A DNA stretch of 64,000 nucleotides from G965267605 sp965267605 (GTDB lineage: Bacteria; Bacteroidota; Bacteroidia; Flavobacteriales_E; Vicingaceae), in assembly GCA_965267605.1 (NCBI GenBank), contig OZ254088.1, positions 310,001 through 374,000 of the forward strand. Reading direction: 5' to 3'. This document shows, piece by piece, positions 7,207 to 15,686 of this stretch. Under the pieces are notes generated by a model. That model did no database searches and was not told the DNA's origin. It was given only the letters and a program-made list of their open reading frames with translations. Numbering within the stretch: position 1 is the stretch's first letter; each line of letters starts with the position of its first letter. Both the position numbers and the translations under genes were made by a program.

Positions 7207-8844
7207 ATGTTTCTTAAAAGATTCCTTTTCATTCTTGTCGTGATTGGAACCGTCTTCACCCAGCAGGTTGAAGCCAAGGATAAGAACATCAATCCGGCAG
7301 ATGCCTTGAAGATGAAACAGGCTGATCATTATTTCTTTGATAATGACTACCGAAGGGCATTGAATATCTACAGAGAACTAGCTAAGAAGTACCGTAACCA
7401 CGCACTTCTGAATTACAAGATCGGTAAGTGTCACCTGGAGATAGGCACATACGAGCTTGCTGTAGAATACTTCCAGAACGCAAGGAACATTGATAGCCTG
7501 GTTAGGAAGGAACTTTATTTCGAGTACGGGAGGTCGTTGCATCACCATGGTCAGTTGGATAAAGCGATCGTTGCATTCAACCACTTCAAAGTGATTCTTA
7601 AGAATAAAGCGAAGAAGATTGCCAAGTACGATGTAGATCGGTACATCAATCAGTGTGAAACAGCAAAGAAGCTGAAGGCCAATCCTATCGATGTGAAGTT
7701 GACGAATCTGGGAAGAAACGTGAATTCGAGACACGGAGATTACGGTCCATCCATTTCAGCAGATGGCAAAACGTTGATCTTTACTTCCAGAAGAGCTGAT
7801 ACAGAAGGTGCAGGTATTGATGTGGATGGCGATCATAAGTTCTTTGAGGACATCTACATTACTGAATTCAATAAAGAAGCTAAGGATTGGGAAGAAGCGG
7901 AGAACATTCCAGGTAAGTTGAATTCTGTGGGGCACGATGCAGCATTGTGTATCTCACCTGATGGTAAATACATTTATATCTATCGAAACGATGGGCAGAT
8001 TTACATTGGAGACATCTTTGTAAGTAAAGTATCTTCTACTGGCAAATGGGGTACACCGAAGCCATTGGATAAGCCTGTAAACAGTACGTACTTCGAAAGT
8101 TCAGCTTCTATTTCTGCTGACAATAACAAGCTGTTCTTTGTAAGTGAACGACCTAAGCAGAAGAAGTCGAAAAGCCAGGGTCAAAGTGATATCTGGGTAG
8201 CGGATCGTATTTCCAAATCTATGTGGGGTGAGCCGAGAAACCTCGGTCCAACGATCAATACTGAATTGGATGAAGGCAAAGTATATCTGCACCCTGACGG
8301 AAAAACGATCTTCTTTAGCTCAACGGGTCACAACACAATGGGAGGCTACGATATTTTCGTGAGCTATCTTCAAGAGAACGGAGAGTGGTCTAAGCCTATG
8401 AATATGGGATATCCTATCAACACGGTGAGGGATGATGCACACTTCGTACTCTCATTGGACAAGAAAACAGCGTATTTCTCAACCGATCGTGAGGATGGTT
8501 TCGGAGAGTCAGATATCTACAAGATAGACATGTCCAATTATCCATGGGATAAGGTGATCAAAGACATTCCTACAGGTATAGCTAAAGGAACCGTAAATGG
8601 TTCAAGCGGTCCTGTAACGGATGCCCGTGTTACGTATGTAAATGCTACCACAGGTATTCAGGTAGGCTCTACAAGTACCAGGGATGATGGCACCTATTTT
8701 ATCACACTCCCAAAAGGGCAGTATACGGTAAAGGTGGAATATGAAGGATATGCGCCTGTTACCCAGGGATTCGAAATGAAAGTTTCTGGTTCTGGGAATT
8801 CAGAGATCGTTAAAGACTTTCAGCTTACGCCCGCCAAGAAGTAA
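7207..8844 (+). CDS. TPR / five-repeat PD40 propeller / carboxypeptidase-regulatory exported protein (PorE-like, no OmpA domain)
   Basis: A 545-aa exported protein. A signal peptide (MFLKRFLFILVVIGTVFTQQ) is followed by TPR-type repeats at about residues 30-130 (ADHYFFDNDYRRALNIYREL, YKIGKCHLEIGTYELAVEYF). Then come five PD40 propeller repeats: SADGKTLIFTSRR, SPDGKYIYIYR, SADNNKLFFVSER, HPDGKTIFFSSTG and LDKKTAYFSTDRE. A C-terminal carboxypeptidase-regulatory-like beta domain follows (IAKGTVNGSSGPVTDARVTY). This order is that of the T9SS component PorE and related OmpA-family proteins, but here the chain ends after the regulatory domain, with no OmpA peptidoglycan-binding domain. ATG 7207 is chosen over the upstream TTG 7186 because it begins the signal peptide directly. 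The stop abuts the convergent DUF6438 gene. It probably acts in the periplasm or at the outer membrane; a scaffold or binding role is inferred. Confidence 0.82.
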   Translation: MFLKRFLFILVVIGTVFTQQVEAKDKNINPADALKMKQADHYFFDNDYRRALNIYRELAKKYRNHALLNYKIGKCHLEIGTYELAVEYFQNARNIDSLVRKELYFEYGRSLHHHGQLDKAIVAFNHFKVILKNKAKKIAKYDVDRYINQCETAKKLKANPIDVKLTNLGRNVNSRHGDYGPSISADGKTLIFTSRRADTEGAGIDVDGDHKFFEDIYITEFNKEAKDWEEAENIPGKLNSVGHDAALCISPDGKYIYIYRNDGQIYIGDIFVSKVSSTGKWGTPKPLDKPVNSTYFESSASISADNNKLFFVSERPKQKKSKSQGQSDIWVADRISKSMWGEPRNLGPTINTELDEGKVYLHPDGKTIFFSSTGHNTMGGYDIFVSYLQENGEWSKPMNMGYPINTVRDDAHFVLSLDKKTAYFSTDREDGFGESDIYKIDMSNYPWDKVIKDIPTGIAKGTVNGSSGPVTDARVTYVNATTGIQVGSTSTRDDGTYFITLPKGQYTVKVEYEGYAPVTQGFEMKVSGSGNSEIVKDFQLTPAKK

Positions 8845-9396
8845 TCATTCTTTCTTCTTAACAACCCATTCTTTTTTAGCGAAAAGTCCATCAAGGTATT
8901 TTTCAAACTTCACTAAGGCTTCCGGTGCAGTTCCGTAGTGGAAAACAGATTTGTCTGCCTTGCTTCCATTGAGCCGGGTTGTGCACGATGGTAGGTCTGT
9001 TACGTTGTCCTCATAACGATCTTTCAGCTCGTAGTACCCCAATTCTATCGCATACTTGTCGATCTCAAGCAACTTGTTATTGGACAGAAATGCTTTGTGT
9101 TTGCCTTCCTTGTTTACAAACCTCTTGCCTTCATAGATCACCAATCCTGATTTGTAGATCTTAATGGAGTACTGTGGACATGTTCCATAACATGGGGTTC
9201 GCTCGATGCTGGCAAACAAGGTGTCGTTATTGATCACCATTTCTGGCGGAGCATTCTCCTCCCTTGGCACAGTAGGATCTTTGATCACTACTTCACTGCC
9301 TTCATTGTTGTCTTTGGAACCATCGGAAGTATCCTTGGAATTGCCACAACCGATAAATAAAATGCTGACCCTGAGTAAAATAAAGAGCTGTCTCAT
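8845..9396 (-). CDS. DUF6438-type lipoprotein
   Basis: A 183-aa predicted lipoprotein. A short hydrophobic leader ends FIGCGNSKD, so the lipobox Cys is near residue 17. An acidic linker follows, then a domain with ERTPCYGTCPQYSIKIYKSG and LPSCTTRLNGS, the features I associate with DUF6438. The paired Cys in PCYGTCP could form a disulfide in the periplasm. It converges on the PorE-like gene with no intergenic bases (stops at 8844/8845). A CATATTTG box ends 5 nt before the ATG, which suggests a very short leader. Molecular function is unknown. Confidence 0.75.
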   Translation of the reverse strand: MRQLFILLRVSILFIGCGNSKDTSDGSKDNNEGSEVVIKDPTVPREENAPPEMVINNDTLFASIERTPCYGTCPQYSIKIYKSGLVIYEGKRFVNKEGKHKAFLSNNKLLEIDKYAIELGYYELKDRYEDNVTDLPSCTTRLNGSKADKSVFHYGTAPEALVKFEKYLDGLFAKKEWVVKKKE

Positions 9397-9401
9397 AACA
9401 G

Positions 9402-9409
9402 CAAATATG
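9402..9409 (-). promoter_or_regulatory. -7 element immediately upstream of the DUF6438 gene
   Basis: The minus strand reads CATATTTG, one mismatch from TAnnTTTG, and ends 5 nt before the ATG at 9396. A transcript started at the usual distance would begin at or within a few bases of the start codon. Confidence 0.4.
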
Positions 9410-9425
9410 CAAATCTCTTGCCAGA

Positions 9426-11399
9426 TTACCTTTTACGGCCTTTGCCCTGTTGCTGCTTTTGCTGTTGTTGTTTAGCTACCTCCTCAAGGCGCTTCGCGAA
9501 GCCCGATTTCTTCTTATGCTTCTTAGGGTTCTTCTTGTGCGCCTCAATTTTGGCCCTTATTGCCTCCTCGTTCACAAAGTAACGTTTGATAATGTACGTC
9601 TGAATGATAGACATCAGGTTGGCAAGGAAATAGTAATAACAAAGCCCTGCAGCGTAGCTGTTAAAGAAGAACAGCATCATTACAGGCATGAAATTCGTCA
9701 TGATCTTCATTTGCTTGCCCATAGGACCATCGATCTGACCTGAAGAGAATTGCATGTTGATCCGCGTATAGAAGAACAATGATACTGCCATCATGATGGT
9801 AAACAACGATATGTGATTACCATAAAAGCTAGATAGCAATGGGATCTCTGCGGTCCACTCAAAAATGGAATCATAAGTAGAAAGATCATCTGCCCAAAGG
9901 AAAGATTGTTGTCGCAACTCGATACTTGCCGGGAAGAAGCGGAACATCGCAATCAGAATCGGCATCTGGATCAACATCGGTATACAGCCAGCAAGTGGAC
10001 TCACACCGGCCTTCCGATAGAGATCCATGGTAGCCTGTTGTTTCTTCATGGAGTCATCCTTGTACTTCTCATTGATCTTTGCAATATCTGGCTTCAACAC
10101 CTTCATTCTTTGCGAAGACAAAGTGGTCTTGTAGAAGATGGGTAACAGGATGATCTTAATAAACAAGGTCAACAGGAAGATGATCAGTCCGTACCCGAGA
10201 TCAAATCCATCCAGGAAGTTGAATACGGGAATTACGATGAACTGGTTTACCCAACCGAAGATTCCCCAGCCCAGTGGAACAACCTCCTCGAGTTCGAGAT
10301 CATATTCCTTGAGCTTCGAGTAGGAGTTAGGTCCTGCGTAGATCTTCATGGCGAAGGTTTCTTCTTTCTCGAACTTGTAAGGAATAGACATCTCCGCCTT
10401 CAATTCCTTGATGTAGTTTCCGCCATTGGTCTTTTTGGTGGATACTTTACTTCCATACGAACCGAATCCTTGCTCTGCAATAACCGCAGCTGTAAAGAAT
10501 TGTTCCTTGAAGGCTACCCATTGAACCGGGGCCTCAAGCGCTTCCTCATCGTCTTTGGATTCGCTAATGTAGTCCACATCACCTCCGGCAAACCTATAGT
10601 AGGCGGTGGTATACCTTTCCTGATTTTTCCTTGTCTTCTCCTGGTTAGGCGTCAATACAGTCCAGGAAGTGAACACATCATTGCTGCTGGGAGCCATTAC
10701 CTCTTCCAATCCAACGAAATTCACATCGAAATGCAACATGTTCGATGTGCCCGCAAGAGAGTAAACATACTCAAGGTATTGCTCCTTGTTGCCTGCGTAA
10801 AGGCGCAGTCGGACCTCATCGGAGTCTTTTTCCGTAACTACTTTTGACCCCGACAGGGCTTCGAAGTAGAAGCTGGACGTTGATAGGATTCCAGCCTTCT
10901 TGGTTTCGAAAGACATGTCGAACGAAGACGAATCATCAAACAAATACAGTGGAAGACTATCGTAAGTAACGTAATTCTTTAGTTGGATAGATTTCAGCGC
11001 ACCTCCCTTGGTAGAGATGGTTGCAATCATTTCATCGTTCTCAAGAATCAAATCCTGACCTGTTCCATTCACAGCATCCGCAAAGTCTCCATAGGTATTG
11101 ATCAACGTAACCCTGTCCAGTGAATCCTTTGTTTGCTGCACGCTATCCTGTTGCAAGGAATCAATAGGTTCGATCACCGCCTGCGTGACGGTGTCGATCG
11201 GCTCAGGAGTCGTGTCTTTTTCGACAACTGGCGCCTGCTGTTTCTCAACACGCGCAATAGAATCTTTAACCCTTTGCTCTTCAGATATTTGATCGGATTC
11301 TTCGTTGCTGTTCCAAAGTGAGAATAACAGCAGGATCACCCCGATCAACACAAGTCCGATCAATGAATTTCGGTCAAACCCAGTCCCTTTGTTTTCCAT
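9426..11399 (-). CDS. yidC: Membrane protein insertase YidC
   Basis: A 657-aa inner-membrane insertase that inserts and folds membrane proteins alone or with SecYEG. It has a first membrane helix at residues 12-30 (NSLIGLVLIGVILLLFSLWN) and a long acidic, Gln/Asp/Thr-rich linker to about residue 100. A large periplasmic beta-supersandwich domain reaches to about residue 360, and the conserved five-helix insertase core follows. Core signatures are LPIFYKTTLSSQRMKVLKPD (cytoplasmic hairpin), PLAGCIPMLIQMPILIAMFR and MKIMTNFMPVMMLFFFNSYA. The C-terminal tail is strongly basic and Gln-rich (KHKKKSGFAKRLEEVAKQQQ), as expected for ribosome contact. Length fits Bacteroidota YidC. It has its own exact -7 box 18 nt upstream. 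Confidence 0.97.
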   Translation of the reverse strand: MENKGTGFDRNSLIGLVLIGVILLLFSLWNSNEESDQISEEQRVKDSIARVEKQQAPVVEKDTTPEPIDTVTQAVIEPIDSLQQDSVQQTKDSLDRVTLINTYGDFADAVNGTGQDLILENDEMIATISTKGGALKSIQLKNYVTYDSLPLYLFDDSSSFDMSFETKKAGILSTSSFYFEALSGSKVVTEKDSDEVRLRLYAGNKEQYLEYVYSLAGTSNMLHFDVNFVGLEEVMAPSSNDVFTSWTVLTPNQEKTRKNQERYTTAYYRFAGGDVDYISESKDDEEALEAPVQWVAFKEQFFTAAVIAEQGFGSYGSKVSTKKTNGGNYIKELKAEMSIPYKFEKEETFAMKIYAGPNSYSKLKEYDLELEEVVPLGWGIFGWVNQFIVIPVFNFLDGFDLGYGLIIFLLTLFIKIILLPIFYKTTLSSQRMKVLKPDIAKINEKYKDDSMKKQQATMDLYRKAGVSPLAGCIPMLIQMPILIAMFRFFPASIELRQQSFLWADDLSTYDSIFEWTAEIPLLSSFYGNHISLFTIMMAVSLFFYTRINMQFSSGQIDGPMGKQMKIMTNFMPVMMLFFFNSYAAGLCYYYFLANLMSIIQTYIIKRYFVNEEAIRAKIEAHKKNPKKHKKKSGFAKRLEEVAKQQQQKQQQGKGRKR

Positions 11400-11417
11400 G
11401 GATAGAAGTCAGGTTGG

Positions 11418-11425
11418 CAAAGATA
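11418..11425 (-). promoter_or_regulatory. -7 element of yidC
   Basis: The minus strand reads TATCTTTG, an exact TAnnTTTG match ending 18 nt before the yidC ATG. Confidence 0.5.
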
Positions 11426-11459
11426 TATTTATATGACAAATTGTTGCTCCGATTGTTCC

Positions 11460-13043
11460 CTACATGTTGGGGTTTTCGTACACCCAGGCATCTTTGAGTG
11501 TATTGGCCTTCACACCTTTCAACTTTGTGTTGGCTTCTTCCAGTGAGTTGCTTTGGAAGATGCTCACTACATTGAGACCATTCGACTTCTTAAGGATGGT
11601 AGTCTTGAAGCCTTTCCTTGTATAGGATTGTTTCAATCGCTCCGCGTTACTTCGAACACCGAAACTTCCAACAATGATGTGGTATTTCATTTTGCTGGCA
11701 ACTGGTGTTGGTTTGGGTTTAGGGGGTGATGAAGTCTTCTTCGGTGTTGACTTTTTCTTTTTCGGTTTGTTGGCTTTTGGCTTTTCGGGGCGCGGTTTTC
11801 GCTTAGGCTTCTCTGGTTCTGGCTTCAACTTTGGGTCGTGATCAATGATCTCGAGCTCCGCTTTTTCAATATTGGCCAGCAACGAACCAAAACCTACTTC
11901 GTCTTTGTCAGGATTTTGAACGTAGAACATGTCTGATACCTGTTTGAAATCCTTGTCGCGATATACCTGAATGTTACCGACATAACAAGCGACCCACACA
12001 TTGCCGTTCTGCTTATCAACAGTGATGCCAATAGGTTTCGAATTGGTCCTCGCTTCCTCCACCAGTTTGAAGCTTTGGCAATCAATTTTTGAGAGCTTGT
12101 TTGAATAGTAATTCACTACGTAAAGGAATTGACCGTTGGCTGATAGCTCCATAGATCTGGGGTGGCTGCCGGTATAGCAGGTTGCTACAGTTGCATCTTT
12201 GGCAAGGTCAATCTTCACCACTTTTCGGTCGTGATTTATGGAAGCGTAGAGGTACTTGTCATCCGGAGAGATACATAGGTGTCGTGGGCGGTTACCTACA
12301 CCGGTGATCCATTGAACAGAGAAATCCTCCAGATCAATTCTGGCAACTTTGGTAGAACCCATTAGCGCTACGTAAGCGAATTTGTCCTTACTGTCAATGG
12401 CAATGCCACGGGGAAACCTGCCTAAATAGATAGACTTCAACTCTTCGTTGGAGTTTACATCAATGATACTTAGGTCTCCGCTGGTCCAATTGGATACCAG
12501 TACATATTTGTTATCACTGGTAGCCTTGATATACTTCGGGACAGAACCTACCTCAATCACCTTTTCTATCTCAAATGTTTTGGTGTTGATCCTGTAAACA
12601 AAACCCGGATCATACTTGGTTCTGCTAAAACACTTGTCACAACCCGGATGGATCAAGCTGTCACCAAACATGCAGTAATTTGATATCCAGGCGTAATTAC
12701 CATCATGGGTAAATGTTGCCTCAACCGGAGCACCGCGGTTGAAGCTACCGTAGTTTTCGTATCCATGTTTGTCCAGATAAACTCCATCCTTGATGGTAGC
12801 CACTTTTTCAAAAGCTCGATTGAAGACGGAAACGGTATGGCGATACATCATGTTCTGAGCGAAGAACAGTTCCTGACCATTGTAGACTACAGATTTGGGT
12901 GCAAGTCCCCCCTTAAGGGTACGTACAAGTATGAGCGTGGAGTCCTCGTGATAGAGTCCGGTACCTGTACTGTCGTTCTGCCCTTTTAGTTCGCGTCCGC
13001 ATAAGCAGACTAGCAATATCCAGATCCCTGCCTGAAACCGCAT
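11460..13043 (-). CDS. YncE-like beta-propeller protein with C-terminal SPOR domain
   Basis: A 527-aa exported protein. A signal peptide (MRFQAGIWILLVCLCGRELK) is followed by a YVTN/YncE-type propeller at about residues 30-380. Repeats include NKYVLVSNWTSGDLSIIDVN, DKFAYVALMGSTKVARIDLE, DKYLYASINHDRKVVKIDLA and GQFLYVVNYYSNKLSKIDCQ. A Lys/Pro-rich linker (about residues 405-455, PKPKPTP and similar) leads to a C-terminal SPOR domain (KYHIIVGSFGVRSNAERLKQ ... VVSIFQSNSLEEA). SPOR domains bind denuded septal peptidoglycan, so the propeller may be held in the periplasm at the division site. That is inference. A cluster CMFGDSLIHPGCDKCFS near residue 125 is unusual for the propeller family. It lies just downstream of nothing co-directional, so it is likely monocistronic. 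Confidence 0.85.
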   Translation of the reverse strand: MRFQAGIWILLVCLCGRELKGQNDSTGTGLYHEDSTLILVRTLKGGLAPKSVVYNGQELFFAQNMMYRHTVSVFNRAFEKVATIKDGVYLDKHGYENYGSFNRGAPVEATFTHDGNYAWISNYCMFGDSLIHPGCDKCFSRTKYDPGFVYRINTKTFEIEKVIEVGSVPKYIKATSDNKYVLVSNWTSGDLSIIDVNSNEELKSIYLGRFPRGIAIDSKDKFAYVALMGSTKVARIDLEDFSVQWITGVGNRPRHLCISPDDKYLYASINHDRKVVKIDLAKDATVATCYTGSHPRSMELSANGQFLYVVNYYSNKLSKIDCQSFKLVEEARTNSKPIGITVDKQNGNVWVACYVGNIQVYRDKDFKQVSDMFYVQNPDKDEVGFGSLLANIEKAELEIIDHDPKLKPEPEKPKRKPRPEKPKANKPKKKKSTPKKTSSPPKPKPTPVASKMKYHIIVGSFGVRSNAERLKQSYTRKGFKTTILKKSNGLNVVSIFQSNSLEEANTKLKGVKANTLKDAWVYENPNM

Positions 13044-13086
13044 GATGTGAAATTAAAGAATTAATATTGGTGCCTAATCAGAAGTG

Positions 13087-13536
13087 ATGAGAGAAAAGAT
13101 TCTGGCTTTTTATAGTGGTACCAATGCCTTTGGCCGTTTCATGGGGATGAATCTGGAGGAGGTAGAGCCTGGAGACATTAAGTATACGATGGAAATCACC
13201 CAGGATTTGCTGGCCACGCCAACATTTGCGCATGGGGGTTCTCTTAGTGGGTTAATGGATGGTATTCTGGGTGTAGCAGCACTTTCCGCTGTTGCAGATG
13301 AGGGTAAAATGGTAGCAACCATTGAGTTTAAGATCAACTACCTTGCTCCGGCAAAAGCTGGAACCACCGTTACAGGAATTGGTAAAGTTGTGCATAAGGG
13401 AAGTCGCTTGCTGGTTGCAGAAGGTCGGATTACGGATAGTGAAGGCGAACTTATTGCAATGGCTTCAGGCACTTTCCGCTCGTATAGTATAGAGCGAACA
13501 CCATACTACGAAGAGATCATGGCTACTCAAGTCTGA
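13087..13536 (+). CDS. PaaI-type hotdog thioesterase
   Basis: A 149-aa cytosolic hotdog-fold acyl-CoA thioesterase of the PaaI/YiiD-like group. The family's catalytic segment is visible as FAHGGSLSGLMDGILGVAA (residues ~48-66), with the HGG loop and the acidic residue on the long central helix. ATIEFKINYLAPAKAG and VVHKGSRLLVAEGRI form the remaining sheet. Start: a GTG at 13084 directly precedes the ATG at 13087, and the ATG is preferred. The 3' end overlaps the convergent outer-membrane protein gene by 14 bp. The acyl substrate cannot be inferred. Confidence 0.85.
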   Translation: MREKILAFYSGTNAFGRFMGMNLEEVEPGDIKYTMEITQDLLATPTFAHGGSLSGLMDGILGVAALSAVADEGKMVATIEFKINYLAPAKAGTTVTGIGKVVHKGSRLLVAEGRITDSEGELIAMASGTFRSYSIERTPYYEEIMATQV

Positions 13537-14233
13537 GCCCGATCCGAAGTCCTAATGTTATAGATGGGTAGGTTGAAAGTCCTGTTTGATTAAGGGAGTT
13601 TAACCCCCAACGGTCTTGCTGTCCGCCAGGTGGGGGAGGCGTCAACTCAATAACACTCTGACTTCTTACGCCAACTCCGGCAAAATAATCCAGTACAAAT
13701 TTGTTGTACAGTCGTTGGCGTCCGAATTTGAAGTACAATGTCCATACGTGGCGAACCATGTCTTGGTCTACCCTTTGAAAGTAGACACAGTTACCGGTGC
13801 TGTCACATTCAAATCCGTACTCGTTGGTTTCGTTGTACTTGTAGTACCGATATGTGGTTTCTACTGAGGTGTAGGCACGACCGGATTTGAATACATAAAA
13901 TCGCGGTTCAAACCTGATCTGAAATCCGTTGATCTTATTGGTGAGTGCCTGACCGGAAATGCCATCCCACCACCTGATCTGCATGAATTCAGGCGTTATT
14001 CCCGCTTCCACTTGAAAAGATACGTGGGTAAACGGTCGGTATTCATAGCCCACCATTAATGTGGTTTGGGGATCGAGAAGTTTTAGCGGAGCGAATTTGC
14101 CTATATGCTTGCTCGTGATAAAGTACTTTTCGAAATCCAAACTGCCCCATTCATTTCCAGTGTCTTGTGCATAGGAATTGAAAGGGGCAGCTAAGAATAC
14201 CAAGGAAATTGCAACAAGCAGTTTCCTCATCAT
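13523..14233 (-). CDS. Secreted outer-membrane beta-barrel-like hypothetical protein
   Basis: A 236-aa exported protein with signal peptide MMRKLLVAISLVFLAAPFNS and mature start near AQDTGNEWG. The mature part alternates aromatic and polar residues in short strands (TLMVGYEYRPFTHVSFQVEA, IRFEPRFYVFKSGRAYTSVE, TYRYYKYNETNEYGFECD) and ends ITLGLRIGLRLE, consistent with a small outer-membrane barrel. It is the last gene of a three-gene minus-strand operon behind two LVIVD-type lipoproteins (2-bp gap). Overlap with the thioesterase gene at the 3' end is 14 bp. No family assigned. Confidence 0.7.
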   Translation of the reverse strand: MMRKLLVAISLVFLAAPFNSYAQDTGNEWGSLDFEKYFITSKHIGKFAPLKLLDPQTTLMVGYEYRPFTHVSFQVEAGITPEFMQIRWWDGISGQALTNKINGFQIRFEPRFYVFKSGRAYTSVETTYRYYKYNETNEYGFECDSTGNCVYFQRVDQDMVRHVWTLYFKFGRQRLYNKFVLDYFAGVGVRSQSVIELTPPPPGGQQDRWGLNSLNQTGLSTYPSITLGLRIGLRLE

Positions 14234-14235
14234 GT

Positions 14236-15015
14236 TTAGTATACGTTAATAACAGACAGCTCGTTGAAATTCTTCGGGTCTGTTACGTCATATTGAATGA
14301 TCTTATCGCTTGCTGAAACAATCAGTCTGTCGCCATCAGGAATTACATCGTAAGCCTTAATGCCTTCAATCCTGTTCACTTCAGTTGGCTCCAGGCCAGT
14401 AAGTGACATTACCACAAGACCAGAGTCACCGTCACAAACAAACAGCGTGCCTGATGTTGCCTCAGACAATCCTAAGCCATAAGGATTGGCAAGCGGTGTG
14501 CTCGTTGTCATTTGCGGATCTTGAGGATCAGTAACATCATATACATCCAGTGCATTGATGTTGTTTCCACAGATACTGCCACCACGAAGCGTTACGTAAG
14601 CATGTGTTTCATCCGCTACCACTGGGTCGCAGCTAACAACGTGCTCAATATAACTTTCCTTAGTTGGTTGAACAGGGTTTGTCACATTGTAGATATACAG
14701 GCCATTTTGTGTTCCAATGAACAGCTTATCGTTCTGTGGGAAGATGGTCTCAGCACCTACCAACAGGTCACGTTTGGCAATGTATTTCGGGTTCATTCCG
14801 TCAGTGATATCAAAGATCTTTAGTGTCTTGAAATCTACCGCGTACATGTAGTTTTCGATGATCGCAAATCTTGCCATCGAACCACCTTTACCTCCAGCGA
14901 TGTAACGCGCATTTCCAGTCGCGCTAGAAGATGTTGGAGACGTTGGGCTACTTTTCTTACATCCGATTGCTCCTAGAACAAGACCGAATGCCATTATATA
15001 AATTGCTTTCTTCAT
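14236..15015 (-). CDS. LVIVD-repeat lipoprotein
   Basis: A 259-aa predicted lipoprotein (leader MKKAIYIMAFGLVLGAIGCK, lipobox GAIGC, Ser/Thr/Pro-rich tether). It contains several LVIVD-type propeller repeats with the shape x-Y-a-x-d-x-x-L-x-I-x-D-I-T-D-P: YAVDFKTLKIFDITDGMNPK, LYIYNVTNPVQPTKE, INALDVYDVTDPQDPQM and IIQYDVTDPKNFNE. Such repeats build surface-exposed propellers whose function is poorly defined. It lies 12 bp downstream of a shorter paralogue with the same leader type and 2 bp upstream of a barrel-like gene, so the three are likely co-expressed. Confidence 0.8.
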   Translation of the reverse strand: MKKAIYIMAFGLVLGAIGCKKSSPTSPTSSSATGNARYIAGGKGGSMARFAIIENYMYAVDFKTLKIFDITDGMNPKYIAKRDLLVGAETIFPQNDKLFIGTQNGLYIYNVTNPVQPTKESYIEHVVSCDPVVADETHAYVTLRGGSICGNNINALDVYDVTDPQDPQMTTSTPLANPYGLGLSEATSGTLFVCDGDSGLVVMSLTGLEPTEVNRIEGIKAYDVIPDGDRLIVSASDKIIQYDVTDPKNFNELSVINVY

Positions 15016-15027
15016 TGTTTCCAGGTT

Positions 15028-15558
15028 TTATCGGTAACACTTAGGGTTGGTTAACATCGTTTTCTCCCATCCGATAACAATTCCTTTAGAGTCGTCCGCA
15101 CATTCGAATTCAACACCGAATTCTTCAGGAAATCGTTTGATTGGGAAAACGTCCGGCAGTCTGGATTCAACTGTTACGTTGTTCACGTCTGCCACATTGA
15201 GTGTAATGAGGTCTGTTACATTGTCAACATACATCATATTGTCCTTCACAGATACATCGTAGTTACCTGGAACACGGACAAATGCAAGATTCTGCGGATT
15301 TGCAGGATCGCTGTTGTCAAAAATGTGAACACCTACACCAACTTCGTTGATGTAAAGTCTTGTGCCGTGGGTAAAAATCTTACCCGGGTTCAAAACGTTC
15401 GTTGGACCTTCTGCCGAAATTCTCTGCATGTCATCTTTAGACATGTAGATCGGCCTGTAGCCTTCTACTTGTTTGTCCTTCTTCGGATCACACGAAGAAA
15501 AACCAACAACGCAGGCAGCTACCCCCAGTAGTACTAAGCCTTTAAGTTGTTTATTCAT
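15028..15558 (-). CDS. Short LVIVD-type lipoprotein
   Basis: A 176-aa predicted lipoprotein (MNKQLKGLVLLGVAACVVGF, then SSCDPKKDKQ, Cys near residue 23). It has repeats VGVHIFDNSDPANPQNLAFV and DNVTDLITLNVADVNNVTVE, related to those of the next gene but fewer in number, so it is shorter than a full propeller. It may be a cap or half-propeller that pairs with its neighbour; this is inference. It is first in the three-gene operon. No obvious promoter box is seen directly upstream. Confidence 0.75.
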   Translation of the reverse strand: MNKQLKGLVLLGVAACVVGFSSCDPKKDKQVEGYRPIYMSKDDMQRISAEGPTNVLNPGKIFTHGTRLYINEVGVGVHIFDNSDPANPQNLAFVRVPGNYDVSVKDNMMYVDNVTDLITLNVADVNNVTVESRLPDVFPIKRFPEEFGVEFECADDSKGIVIGWEKTMLTNPKCYR

Positions 15559-15686
15559 TGCTGTGCGGTTTTTAAATGAAAGACAACAAACATTAAAAAG
15601 GTTGCACGTGCACCGATTTTTTGTTTGCTACCTTCATCAAAATTGAACGACTAGTGTTAACTAAATTACAGATTAACATTATTGCT

